Below are positions 31,041 through 39,274 of a stretch of DNA of 64,000 nucleotides, piece after piece. Source of the stretch: Fen-1364 sp049515135 (lineage in GTDB: Bacteria; Spirochaetota; Spirochaetia; SZUA-6; Fen-1364); assembly GCA_049515135.1 (NCBI GenBank), contig JBEKUJ010000015.1, positions 1-64,000 of the forward strand. Reading direction: 5' to 3'. Within the stretch, counting starts at the first letter, position 1; each line of letters begins with the position of its first letter. The notes beneath the pieces were generated by a model. It worked only from the letters and a program-made list of their open reading frames with translations. It was not told where the DNA came from and ran no database searches. The position numbers and the translations under genes are program-made.

Positions 31041-32324
31041 TCAATACGAGCGCGCGGCAACGTCCTCAAGGTCTTTCAGAGCGTCCATGTAATGATCGGG
31101 ATCCTTGATGATTTTCTGGAACGCTGTGAACTCGGCATCACCGCCAACGGCCGCCGGCGCCTGGTCCGATCCGTCGAACACGAAGATCGAGCTGGTTGTC
31201 AGCTGCTTTGCTTCCTTGGCGGTAAGGGGTGCGTACACTGACAGGCTCACCAGTTTGTTCGGCGACACCACGGAGCCCTTCTTGGCCGACGCCCAGATGG
31301 TATTGGCTTCCTTGCTCGCAAGCCATTGCACCAGCTTGGCGACCTGAGGATTGTTGGCGAACACCACCATCAAGTCCCCACCGCCCGTGACGGGCGTTCC
31401 CCACTTCGGGTCGACGGAGGGGAACATGAAGAAGTCGTAATCCTTGCCAGGCTTCAAGCTCGGGAAGTTCTGCGCGGCAAAAGATCCCATGAATCCGCCC
31501 TCATAGTACATTTCTGCGGCGGCATCCGGCTTGAGGACCAGGTTGAACGCATCTATGAAGCCCGTGGAAAGAGTCCCTTCCGCGCCACCGGCAAGCTTCT
31601 TGTCCTCCGGAGTAAATGCCTGGATGATCTTCTGGACTGCTGCCACAACGGTATCATCCGTCCATTTCACCTCGTGGGTCACGTGGAGCTTCTGGTAAAG
31701 ATCCGGCCCCGCGATGCGGACATAGATGTTCTCGAACCAGTCGGTCATTGTCCATCCGTCCTTGGCTCCAACGGAGAGAGGGGTCTTGCCCGCGGCTATG
31801 TACCTGTCCTCCAGCGCGATGAACTGGTCCCACGTCTGGGGGACCGACGCGCCGATGGCCTTGAGCGATGCCGGTTTGTACCAGAACGTGCTCTTCGAGT
31901 TCGCCTTTGCGATCAAGCCATAGAACTTGCCGTCCACTGTTCCCAGGTCGATCCACGCCTTGCCGTAGTTCGTCTGCAGAAGCTTGGTGGACAGAATGTC
32001 AGTGCTCTTGCCCTCGTTCAGGGCAATGAGGGATCCCTGCCTGGCGTACGCTGCAACTTCGCCGGGTCTGGGGACGAAAGCGATGTCCGGCGCATTGTTT
32101 GCCGCCACCCGGGACTTCAAAATGATGGTCGAGTCGCGGTTGCCTTCGTAGCTGTACGGAATCTTCGAAGCGTCAAGGACCGCCTGGAACCCGGCTTGCT
32201 CATCCCCTCCCCAGGTTGCCAGGATGGAGACCGGTTTTGCCTGTGCGCCGGTCTGCTGAATCCCGGTGGTGACAAGGAATGCCAGGATCAGGAAAGGAAT
32301 CAGGAAAATCACACTACGTCTCAT
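31041..32324 (-). CDS. Extracellular sugar-binding protein of an ABC transporter
   Basis: 427-residue family 1-type binding protein. The signal peptide (MRRSVIFLIPFLILAFLVTT) ends at TGAQA without a lipobox cysteine, so the mature protein is periplasmic. VSILATWGGDEQAGFQAVL and FYGLIAKANSKSTFWYKPASL are typical segments. AGGAGG lies seven bases before the ATG, inside the lacI gene, and the ATG overlaps the lacI stop. It delivers ligand to the two downstream permeases; the GH38-like enzyme suggests an oligosaccharide ligand. Confidence 0.9.
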   Translation of the reverse strand: MRRSVIFLIPFLILAFLVTTGIQQTGAQAKPVSILATWGGDEQAGFQAVLDASKIPYSYEGNRDSTIILKSRVAANNAPDIAFVPRPGEVAAYARQGSLIALNEGKSTDILSTKLLQTNYGKAWIDLGTVDGKFYGLIAKANSKSTFWYKPASLKAIGASVPQTWDQFIALEDRYIAAGKTPLSVGAKDGWTMTDWFENIYVRIAGPDLYQKLHVTHEVKWTDDTVVAAVQKIIQAFTPEDKKLAGGAEGTLSTGFIDAFNLVLKPDAAAEMYYEGGFMGSFAAQNFPSLKPGKDYDFFMFPSVDPKWGTPVTGGGDLMVVFANNPQVAKLVQWLASKEANTIWASAKKGSVVSPNKLVSLSVYAPLTAKEAKQLTTSSIFVFDGSDQAPAAVGGDAEFTAFQKIIKDPDHYMDALKDLEDVAARSY

Positions 32325-33532
32325 AGGAACACCTCCTCGGACTGATTGTCCTTCCAGTTCGACGAACTGGCCAGTTGCTTCTGCTGGGGAGCGGCGCCGC
32401 GCGTGGCATCAGACGACTCACGGGCGACGAGCTCGAATGGCGTCGTTTCATGATAGGGGGGCGAGATCCTCCCGCTCATCAGCTCAAAAAGTATCTCCGC
32501 GGAGCGCCGGCCGTGCTCTTCCACAGGGAAGCTCACGGTGCTCAACGGCGGGGATGAATAGAGGGAATCCACGATGTTGTCGAATCCGAAAAGGGCGATG
32601 TCCTGCGGCACGCGCAACCCGGCTTCCGCGATTGCCCGCAGGGCCCCCAGGGCCACTTCGTCGCTTGCCACGAAGACGGCCGACGGCACCGTACGCTCCC
32701 GAAGCAGGCTCCTCATTGCGGTATGCCCGCTTTCCGGACTGAAGCCGCCGTAGCGAACCAGCGATCTGCGCAAGGGAAGTCCGTGGGCTCGGAGAGCCGC
32801 CTGGTACCCGGCGAGCCTCGCGGCGGCTGCGGTGAACTGCAGGGGCGCGTTCGTTATGCACCCGATGCGGCTGTGGCCAAGGCTGATGAGATACTCAACG
32901 ACGCGGCGGGCGGCCTCCCGGTTGTCGATGTCAATGGAGCACAGCTCGACGCCTGGAAGGCTTCCAATGAGCACTACCGGGAACCGGTCCCTGGCCAGGG
33001 CCAGAAGCTGCCGGTCACCCGTTCGGGGCTCCAGCATGATGAGGCCGTCGATGTGATTGGCGCGGGCAAGGGCCAGGAGGTTGGTGCCGCTGGTCCCTTC
33101 CTCCACCGCGTCGATCATGAGCCTGAGATTGTGCTGGTGGATGACAGTCATCAGGCCGTCGATGAGGCGTGGAATGATGGAGTGGCAGGCAAGGTGGTGA
33201 TACGTCTGTGTGTAGACAAGGGCAATGTTCTCAGTCTTGCGCCTGGCAAGGGCCTTGCCGGCTGCATCCGGGAAATAGCCCAGCTCACGCGCCGCTTTGA
33301 GAACCCGGGTCCTGGTCCCGGCGCTGATCTTGGCGTCAGCGACCTCGTTCAGCACAAAGGAAACAGTCGCGCGGGAGACACGCGCCCGCCTGGCCACGTC
33401 GTAACTCGTTACAGTCTTCTTCCTGCCGGGTCCTATGCCGTCTGCCCGGAGAACTTGTCTGACTCCATTTATCTTACTAACACGTGTCAGTAACGTGAAA
33501 AGGAGAATAACACCACTATCTCTCCCTGTCAA
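32321..33532 (-). CDS. LacI-family transcriptional regulator, start uncertain
   Basis: Helix-turn-helix TVTSYDVARRARVSRATVSF is followed by a periplasmic-binding-protein-like sensor (ALVYTQTY..., IDGLIMLEPR, FVASDEVALGALRA, FGFDNIVDSLYS). It should repress the downstream operon, with a sugar as inducer. The core starts near 33,421. No ATG, GTG or TTG with a ribosome binding site lies close to it in frame; the listed TTG (33532) is a placeholder and would put the operator at 33474-33493 inside the gene. A start at a rare codon, or a small frameshift after an ATG at 33468, is possible. Ends with an ATGA overlap with the binding protein. Confidence 0.8.
   Translation of the reverse strand: MTGRDSGVILLFTLLTRVSKINGVRQVLRADGIGPGRKKTVTSYDVARRARVSRATVSFVLNEVADAKISAGTRTRVLKAARELGYFPDAAGKALARRKTENIALVYTQTYHHLACHSIIPRLIDGLMTVIHQHNLRLMIDAVEEGTSGTNLLALARANHIDGLIMLEPRTGDRQLLALARDRFPVVLIGSLPGVELCSIDIDNREAARRVVEYLISLGHSRIGCITNAPLQFTAAAARLAGYQAALRAHGLPLRRSLVRYGGFSPESGHTAMRSLLRERTVPSAVFVASDEVALGALRAIAEAGLRVPQDIALFGFDNIVDSLYSSPPLSTVSFPVEEHGRRSAEILFELMSGRISPPYHETTPFELVARESSDATRGAAPQQKQLASSSNWKDNQSEEVFL
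33474..33493. promoter_or_regulatory. LacI-type operator
   Basis: TTACTAACACGTGTCAGTAA is a 20-base palindrome with one mismatched pair and a central ACACGTGT. LacI-family operators are palindromes of this size with a central CG. It lies between lacI and the divergent aldo-keto reductase, so it can control both. Confidence 0.7.
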
Positions 33533-33588
33533 GAACAACTTGAAGGCAAAGTTGCCGGGAAGAGCGGTTCCGTTTACCTTCTTCAAGT

Positions 33589-34578
33589 ATGAAACAACGC
33601 AAACTGGGCCGCAGCGGGGTCGAGGTGTCTGCCATCGGGCTTGGATGCATGGGCATGTCGGAGTTCTATGGCCGGTCTGACGACTCATCTTCCCTAGACC
33701 TCATTCGAAAGGCAATCGACCTGGGCATCACGTTCCTCGACACGGCTGACATGTACGGCGTGGGGCATAACGAGATGCTCCTCTCGCAGGCCCTTCGCGG
33801 CGGGTATCGCCAGCGGGTTGTCGTTGCAACCAAATTCGGAAACATGCGGCGCATCGACGGCGCATCCCTGGGAATCAACGGACGGCCCGAATACGTCGCC
33901 GCAGCCTGCGATATGAGCCTTCGCCGGCTCGGGATCGATACCATCGACCTTTACTATCAGCACAGGGTGGACTCCGAAGTGCCCATCGAGGACACGGTGG
34001 GCGCGATGGCGTCCCTTGTCAAAGCAGGCAAGGTGCGCTTTCTCGGGCTGTCTGAAGCCGGAGCTTCAACCATCCGAAAGGCCAATGCGGTCCACCCCAT
34101 CACGGCACTGCAGACGGAGTATTCGCTCTGGTCACGGGATCCGGAGGGGGCAATCCTGGACACCTGCAGGGAGCTGGGAATTGCATTTGTCGCCTACAGC
34201 CCGCTTGGCCGGGGCTTTCTGTCGGGCCAGATCCGGGACCCGGCAATGCTCGATCAGAAGGATTTCCGCAAGATGCATCCCAGATTCAGCGGCGACAATC
34301 TGGGTCGAAATCTCCGGCTGGTCGAAAAAGTGGAGACTATGGCCCGGCGAAAAAAGGTCACGACAGCCCAGCTTGCCCTTGCATGGGTCCTTTCTCGCGG
34401 GGAGGACATCATCCCTATTCCAGGCACCCGGCATGAGCGCTACCTTCGCGACAACATCGCCGCAACCGAGATCAGCCTCGCTGCTGAAGAGATCTCCGCC
34501 CTTGAAGCAGCCATGCCGCGCGGCGTAGCTGCGGGAGACCGCTACAGCGCTGAAGGCATGAAAAGGATCGGGCTGTAG
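33589..34578 (+). CDS. Aldo/keto reductase (AKR13-like)
   Basis: 329-residue NADPH-dependent (alpha/beta)8 barrel oxidoreductase. The catalytic tetrad is complete: Asp 51 and Tyr 56 in FLDTADMYG, Lys 82 in VVVATKFG, His 125 in YYQHRVD. SPLGRGFLSG and IPIPGTRHERYL cofactor-binding segments mark the AKR13/YajO-like group. It is divergent from lacI across the operator and may reduce a sugar-derived or toxic carbonyl from the same catabolic route. Start ATG 33589; ribosome binding site not obvious. Confidence 0.93.
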   Translation: MKQRKLGRSGVEVSAIGLGCMGMSEFYGRSDDSSSLDLIRKAIDLGITFLDTADMYGVGHNEMLLSQALRGGYRQRVVVATKFGNMRRIDGASLGINGRPEYVAAACDMSLRRLGIDTIDLYYQHRVDSEVPIEDTVGAMASLVKAGKVRFLGLSEAGASTIRKANAVHPITALQTEYSLWSRDPEGAILDTCRELGIAFVAYSPLGRGFLSGQIRDPAMLDQKDFRKMHPRFSGDNLGRNLRLVEKVETMARRKKVTTAQLALAWVLSRGEDIIPIPGTRHERYLRDNIAATEISLAAEEISALEAAMPRGVAAGDRYSAEGMKRIGL

Positions 34579-34734
34579 GCCCGTTTCAGGGAGGCAGGAA
34601 TGGCCTGGCATTGACAGAGACGGCTTTCACGACTTCCGGTTTTTGTCCTTGTTTTTCTTCTGATAGAGCTTCTTGACGAGCTTGCCGGAGGGATCAGGGA
34701 GGCCGCATGGCCGTCCATCCGCCGCGAGCTTGGG

Positions 34735-35796
34735 TTGTCCTACTCTCAAATCGGGCTCCTTCTCGGCGCTCCGACAATCCTGAGCGGCATTCTCGAGCCG
34801 ATGCTCGGAATCCTGGCGGATACCCGAATGCGGCGGATGCTCGTGCTTGCCGGCGGTATTCTCTTCGGCGCCTCCCTGGCCCTGACTGCCCTGAGCCCCA
34901 GCTTCTGGGTTCTGCTCCTCTCCTTCATCCTGTTCTACCCTGCGTCCGGCGCGTTCGTGAGTCTTTCCCAGGCGGAGCTGATGGACCGCGACCCGGTCCG
35001 CAAGGATCAGAACATGGCGCGGTGGACTTTCGCCGGCGGCGCGGGCGCCGTGGTGGGGCCGCTGACTCTCGGCGTGGGAGGAGGTATCGGGCTTGGGTGG
35101 CGCGAGCTCTACCTTGTCACGGCGATCCTCTCGGCCGGTGCTCTCGCGCTTACGGCGCGGTTCGCATTCCCCCGGGAGGCGCCGCCGGGCCATTCGGAAG
35201 ACCCAGACGAAGAACCGCTCAGCTTCCTGGAAGGCTTGCGCGGCGCCTTGCGCGCGCTCAGGCGGGGAAGCGTGCTCCGCTGGCTTGCGCTGCTGGAGCT
35301 GGCAAACCTGATGCTGGACGTGTTGTTCGGCTTTCTGGCCCTGTACTTCGTGGAGGTCGCCGGCATCTCCCCCGCCCAGGCGGCGCTTGGCGTCACTCTC
35401 TGGACAGTATCCGAGGTCGTCGGCGACCTGCTTCTGATTCCGCTCCTGGATCGCGTTGATGGGCTTCGCTATCTGCGTCTCAGCGCGGCGGCCGTTGCAG
35501 TCTTTTTCATTTGCTTCCTCGTTATCGGCCCGATGTCGGCAAAGCTCGTCTTCATCGCCGTGATCGGACTGCTTCGCGCGGGCTGGTACGCCATCCTCCA
35601 AGCCCGGCTTTATCAATCTCTTCCGGGCCAGAGCGGGGTCGCCCTTGCGCTTGGCAACATCGCAGGGCTTGCGGGCGGTCTCATTCCGTTGGGGCTTGGC
35701 GCGCTTGCCCAGAGCGCCGGGCTTGGCGCGACAATGTGGGTGCTCCTGGCAGCGCCGATAGCGTTGCTGGTCGGGCTCCCCAGAAAGGAGCGATAG
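34735..35796 (+). CDS. MFS transporter, N-terminus interrupted by an early in-frame TGA
   Basis: The uninterrupted frame from TTG 34735 gives 353 residues with about ten membrane segments of a major facilitator protein. The same frame extends upstream to an ATG at 34600 that has GGGAGG five bases before it. That extension supplies the missing first membrane helix (VFVLVFLLIELLDELAGG, REAAWPSIRRELGLSYSQ), as in other MFS exporters. Codon 5 of this frame is TGA (34612-34614). The protein as expected would be 398 residues. Substrate unknown. It may be a nonsense mutant, a sequencing error or translated from a non-standard start. Confidence 0.75.
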   Translation: MSYSQIGLLLGAPTILSGILEPMLGILADTRMRRMLVLAGGILFGASLALTALSPSFWVLLLSFILFYPASGAFVSLSQAELMDRDPVRKDQNMARWTFAGGAGAVVGPLTLGVGGGIGLGWRELYLVTAILSAGALALTARFAFPREAPPGHSEDPDEEPLSFLEGLRGALRALRRGSVLRWLALLELANLMLDVLFGFLALYFVEVAGISPAQAALGVTLWTVSEVVGDLLLIPLLDRVDGLRYLRLSAAAVAVFFICFLVIGPMSAKLVFIAVIGLLRAGWYAILQARLYQSLPGQSGVALALGNIAGLAGGLIPLGLGALAQSAGLGATMWVLLAAPIALLVGLPRKER

Positions 35797-35833
35797 CTCC
35801 CACGCTGCCGTCCTTCTTTATTATCTTCAGACC

Positions 35834-36538
35834 GTGACGCTCCGGATCGGAACCAGCGGGTACAGCTACAAGGAATGGAAGGGCGGCTTCTACCCTGAGG
35901 ACCTCAAGGCCGCGGACATGCTGTCCTACTATGCGCAGCGGCTGGGAACCGTGGAGATCAACAACACGTTCTATCGGCTTCCCACGGTGAAGCTGCTGGA
36001 CGGCTGGGCTTCCCAGGTGCCGGACAGTTTCCGCTTTGTCCTGAAGGTGTCCCAGAAGATCACCCACTTCAAGCGCCTCAAGGGCGTGGAGGAAGAAACG
36101 GGCTACCTTGTGGAGAGCGCCCGCACCCTGGGGCCGAAGCTCGGCGCGTTCCTGCTGCAGATACCGCCGAACTTCGCGCGGGACGACGAGCGCCTTGCTG
36201 CCTTCCTTGCGCTGCTGCCCAAAGGCATGCGCGCCGCCCTGGAGGTCCGCAACCCGTCGTGGCACGATCCGCAGGTCTACGCGCTGCTTGAGAAACACGG
36301 TGTGGCCCTGGTTGCCAGCCAGACCGATGAGGAACCGGATCCCAGGATAGTCCGAACAGCGCCGTGGGGGTACCTGCGGCTTCGCAAGATGTCTTACCAG
36401 CCGGGCGAGCTGACCGGGTGGTCGAAGCGGATAGCAGACATGGGCTGGGACGACGCGTTCGTGTTTTTCAAGCACGAGCAGATAGCCCCCGACCTTGCCG
36501 AGAAGCTCACCGCGGCCGCCGCACAGAAGCAGAAGTAG
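35834..36538 (+). CDS. DUF72 family protein
   Basis: 234-residue TIM-barrel-like protein of the widespread DUF72 (YecE) family. It has IGTSGYSYKEWKGGFYP at the start, VEINNTFYRLP, FVLKVSQKITH, FLLQIPPNF and EVRNPSWHD. Biochemical role is not established. Start GTG 35834. It follows the MFS gene by 37 bases and could share its transcript. Confidence 0.92.
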   Translation: MTLRIGTSGYSYKEWKGGFYPEDLKAADMLSYYAQRLGTVEINNTFYRLPTVKLLDGWASQVPDSFRFVLKVSQKITHFKRLKGVEEETGYLVESARTLGPKLGAFLLQIPPNFARDDERLAAFLALLPKGMRAALEVRNPSWHDPQVYALLEKHGVALVASQTDEEPDPRIVRTAPWGYLRLRKMSYQPGELTGWSKRIADMGWDDAFVFFKHEQIAPDLAEKLTAAAAQKQK

Positions 36539-36578
36539 CCGGCCGCGGAAAGCGTCGGAACGTCAGCGCTGTAAAACC

Positions 36579-37166
36579 TCAGCGCTCCGCCGTGGGAACG
36601 ATCATGGCCCGGGCGAGCGTATGTGAGAACAGATTGAATCCCAGCAGCCCAGGCGTGGCGTCCTTGTTCAGCCCGAGAGTGGAAACGTCCACTGCATGGA
36701 CAACAATGAAATAGCGGTGCTTGCCATTGCCCGGAGGGGGGGCCGCGCCGACAAAGCGCGCCAGGCGGGCGTCGTTGGGAAGCTGGAAAGATCCGGCGGG
36801 AAGGCCGGTGCCGTTCTCATCGCCCGCGCCTCGTGCCAGGCTGGTCACGCCGGCCGGGATATCCACCACTGCCCAATGCCAGAACCCGCTTGCCGTGGGA
36901 GCATCGGGATCGTACATCGTCACCACGAAGCTCTTGGTCCCCGCGGGGAACCCCTTCCACGACAGCTGCGGCGAGATGTCCTTGCCGCCGGCTCCGAAGA
37001 TGCCGCTCATCTGGTCCAGCGGCAAGGCAGCGCCGTCCTTGACGTCAGTGCTCGTCACCGTGAAGGAAGGCACGTGAGGAAGCCGGTCATACGGATTGTA
37101 TGACTGGGCGCTCGCGGAAAAGGCGAGCCCCGCAATGAAGACGGAAACCAGAAACGCATGTTTCAT
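36579..37166 (-). CDS. Exported YbhB/YbcL-type (PEBP/RKIP-like) protein
   Basis: 195 residues; signal peptide MKHAFLVSVFIAGLAFSASA ends before QSYNPYD. The mature part is a phosphatidylethanolamine-binding-protein-like fold with ISPQLSWKGFPAGTKSFVV, MYDPDAPTASGFWHWAVVDI and KHRYFIVVHAVD. Bacterial members have no settled function. The start at 37166 is chosen because the residues before it lack signal-peptide character. It is convergent with DUF72 and lies just after the AraC regulator on the same strand. Confidence 0.88.
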   Translation of the reverse strand: MKHAFLVSVFIAGLAFSASAQSYNPYDRLPHVPSFTVTSTDVKDGAALPLDQMSGIFGAGGKDISPQLSWKGFPAGTKSFVVTMYDPDAPTASGFWHWAVVDIPAGVTSLARGAGDENGTGLPAGSFQLPNDARLARFVGAAPPPGNGKHRYFIVVHAVDVSTLGLNKDATPGLLGFNLFSHTLARAMIVPTAER

Positions 37167-37182
37167 GAGGGAAATATCGCGA

Positions 37183-38037
37183 TCAGCGAAGCACCCGGTA
37201 AGCCCCGTGCTGATCGATTTTCGTGCCGAAACGATCACGGGACCGCGGCGCTGTCCGCAAGGCGCCCGGAGACTGCCCGAAGCGCTGGCGAAAGCGGACG
37301 GCGAACCGTGACGCGCTCTCGTACCCGACGGCCTGGGCTATTTCTTCGATGGACCGGTCGGTTGCCTGGAGGAGCGTGAGGGCCTGCGACAATCGCACAT
37401 CCCGGAGGATCTCAGAGAAGGACCTGCCCTCGGAGGCCAGCCGGCGGCGCAGGGTGGCCTCGCTCATGGCGAGGCGGCGGGCAACATCGGAGGCGCCCCA
37501 GGGCTTGCCTGCCGCGGAAACAAGGAGTGAGCGCACGCGGGCGGAAACGGAAGAGTACAGGGTGCCCACGAACCGTCCTCCGTGGATGTCGATCCACACC
37601 AGGCACTCGCGGACTCTTTGAACGGCGATTGCGTGCGGCACGTTGTCTGAGTCATGTATGGCATCCATGGCCCGACCGTAGGAAGTGAGAAACTCCTCCT
37701 CCAGGGAAGGGATGGGCAGGACGTCCCTGATCTCGGCGGACTGCGCGTCGCTCAACGCCAGCACGACGCGGGGATCGAAGACAAGCCACGCGGCTTCGTA
37801 CACGCCCTGTTCATCGGGGCGATTGATGACATCGAAGTCCTGGCCGGCGGCCACGGCTACCGCCTGTCCCGACTGGAGAACATACTCGGTTCCGGCCCGG
37901 CGCAGGCTCTTTTCCCCCCGGCCGACGACAATCAGCGTGGGTTGGTCTACCACGACTCGGGTCAGGATCACTTCCCCGTGCTGAACAATTGCGGCCGCGG
38001 CGCCAACGCCTTCCCGGGAAACAAGCACTCGGTCCAT
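37183..38037 (-). CDS. AraC-family transcriptional regulator
   Basis: 284 residues with a cupin-like N-terminal sensor and a C-terminal double helix-turn-helix (about 195-270): DVARRLAMSEATLRRRLASE, then EEIAQAVGYESASRFAVRFR and FRQRFGQSPGALR. It probably controls the flanking YbhB-like or ene-reductase gene, which start on either side. Ribosome binding site before 38037 is weak. Confidence 0.88.
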   Translation of the reverse strand: MDRVLVSREGVGAAAAIVQHGEVILTRVVVDQPTLIVVGRGEKSLRRAGTEYVLQSGQAVAVAAGQDFDVINRPDEQGVYEAAWLVFDPRVVLALSDAQSAEIRDVLPIPSLEEEFLTSYGRAMDAIHDSDNVPHAIAVQRVRECLVWIDIHGGRFVGTLYSSVSARVRSLLVSAAGKPWGASDVARRLAMSEATLRRRLASEGRSFSEILRDVRLSQALTLLQATDRSIEEIAQAVGYESASRFAVRFRQRFGQSPGALRTAPRSRDRFGTKIDQHGAYRVLR

Positions 38038-38141
38038 TCTGCGACAGCAGCCTCCCTGGCGTCAAAGATAGCGCCTCACAGCGACCGGAGGAAAGAACGG
38101 CGGCGGAGGGAGTGCTTGCCCAGCAAGTCGGTTCAGAGATA

Positions 38142-39209
38142 ATGATAGGTATGCTGTTCACGCCAATATCCGTTCGTGAGATCACCCTTCGGAACCGCAT
38201 CTGCGTTTCTCCGATGTGCCAGTACTCCTGCCAGGACGGGTTTGCAACGGACTGGCACCTCGTTCACCTGGGCAGCCGAGCCGTGGGCGGCGCCGCCCTT
38301 GTTTTCACGGAAGCCACCGCTGTCACCGCGCAGGGACGGATCAGCGCGCACGACCTGGGAATCTGGAAGGACGAGCACCTCCCTGCGCTGGAGAGGATCA
38401 CGCGATTCGTGGCCGCCCAGGGTGCGGTCCCCGGCATCCAGCTTGCCCATGCAGGCCGGAAGGCTTCCGTCGCAATCCCCTGGGAAGGCGGTGAGCCGGT
38501 GACCGAGGCCGGTGGCGGATGGAGAACTGTGGGTCCGAGCGCCCTTGCCTTTGCGCAGGACCATCCCGTGCCTGATCAGCTGTCAGGGTCAGGGGTCTCG
38601 GAGATTGTCGCGGCCTTTGCTGCCGCAGCCGGAAGGGCCCTGGCTGCAGGCTTCCAGGTCCTGGAGATACACGCGGCGCACGGATACCTCCTGCACGAGT
38701 TCCTGTCCCCCCTGTCAAACCGCCGTGGCGATGAATACGGCGGCTCCCTGGAAAACAGGATGCGGCTAACGCGAGCCGTGGCGCAGGCTGTGCGCGCCGT
38801 GTGGCCGGAGCGGTTTCCCCTGTTTGTCAGGGTCTCAGCCACGGACTGGGTGGAAGGCGGCTGGGATATCGAACAGTCCGTGGAGCTGGCCCGAGCCTTG
38901 AAAAAAGACGGCGTGGACCTGATAGACTGCTCCTCCGGCGGCAACGTCAGCAAGGCGGACATCCCCTTTGGCCCCGGGTATCAGACCGCTTTTGCGGAGC
39001 GCATCCGGCGCGAAGCGGGGGTCCGAACCGGCTCTGTCGGCCTGATCACCTCAGCCCAGCAGGCGGACCACGTCCTTCGCACAGGGCAGGCGGACCTGGT
39101 CATCATGGCCCGACAGCTCCTGCGGGACCCGTACTGGCCGATGCGCGCCGCTGCGGAGCTGAAGGCGCAGACCCACTGGCCCAATCAGTACCTCCGCGCC
39201 AGGATGTGA
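38142..39209 (+). CDS. Old-yellow-enzyme family ene-reductase (YqjM-like)
   Basis: FMN-dependent NAD(P)H oxidoreductase of 355 residues. Features of the YqjM (thermophilic-like) class: Cys 26 and Tyr 28 in SPMCQYS, LAHAGRK, the substrate-binding HAAHGYLLHEFLSP and a C-terminal GLITS...ARQLLRDPYWP. It reduces activated C=C bonds; physiological substrate unknown, detoxification of electrophiles likely. The start is 38142 or 38151; both are in frame and neither has a strong ribosome binding site. Divergent from the AraC regulator. Confidence 0.93.
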   Translation: MIGMLFTPISVREITLRNRICVSPMCQYSCQDGFATDWHLVHLGSRAVGGAALVFTEATAVTAQGRISAHDLGIWKDEHLPALERITRFVAAQGAVPGIQLAHAGRKASVAIPWEGGEPVTEAGGGWRTVGPSALAFAQDHPVPDQLSGSGVSEIVAAFAAAAGRALAAGFQVLEIHAAHGYLLHEFLSPLSNRRGDEYGGSLENRMRLTRAVAQAVRAVWPERFPLFVRVSATDWVEGGWDIEQSVELARALKKDGVDLIDCSSGGNVSKADIPFGPGYQTAFAERIRREAGVRTGSVGLITSAQQADHVLRTGQADLVIMARQLLRDPYWPMRAAAELKAQTHWPNQYLRARM

Positions 39210-39274
39210 GACGCCGGCGCACACTGTATTTCAGCCTCCATGGACAGTCCGGTGATATTGTGCTATCTCACCTC

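Noticed and set aside
38801..39274. Upstream extension of the ABC ATPase frame through the ene-reductase gene
   Set aside because: It is the other-frame shadow of the ene-reductase; the ATPase starts at 39275 or 39260.
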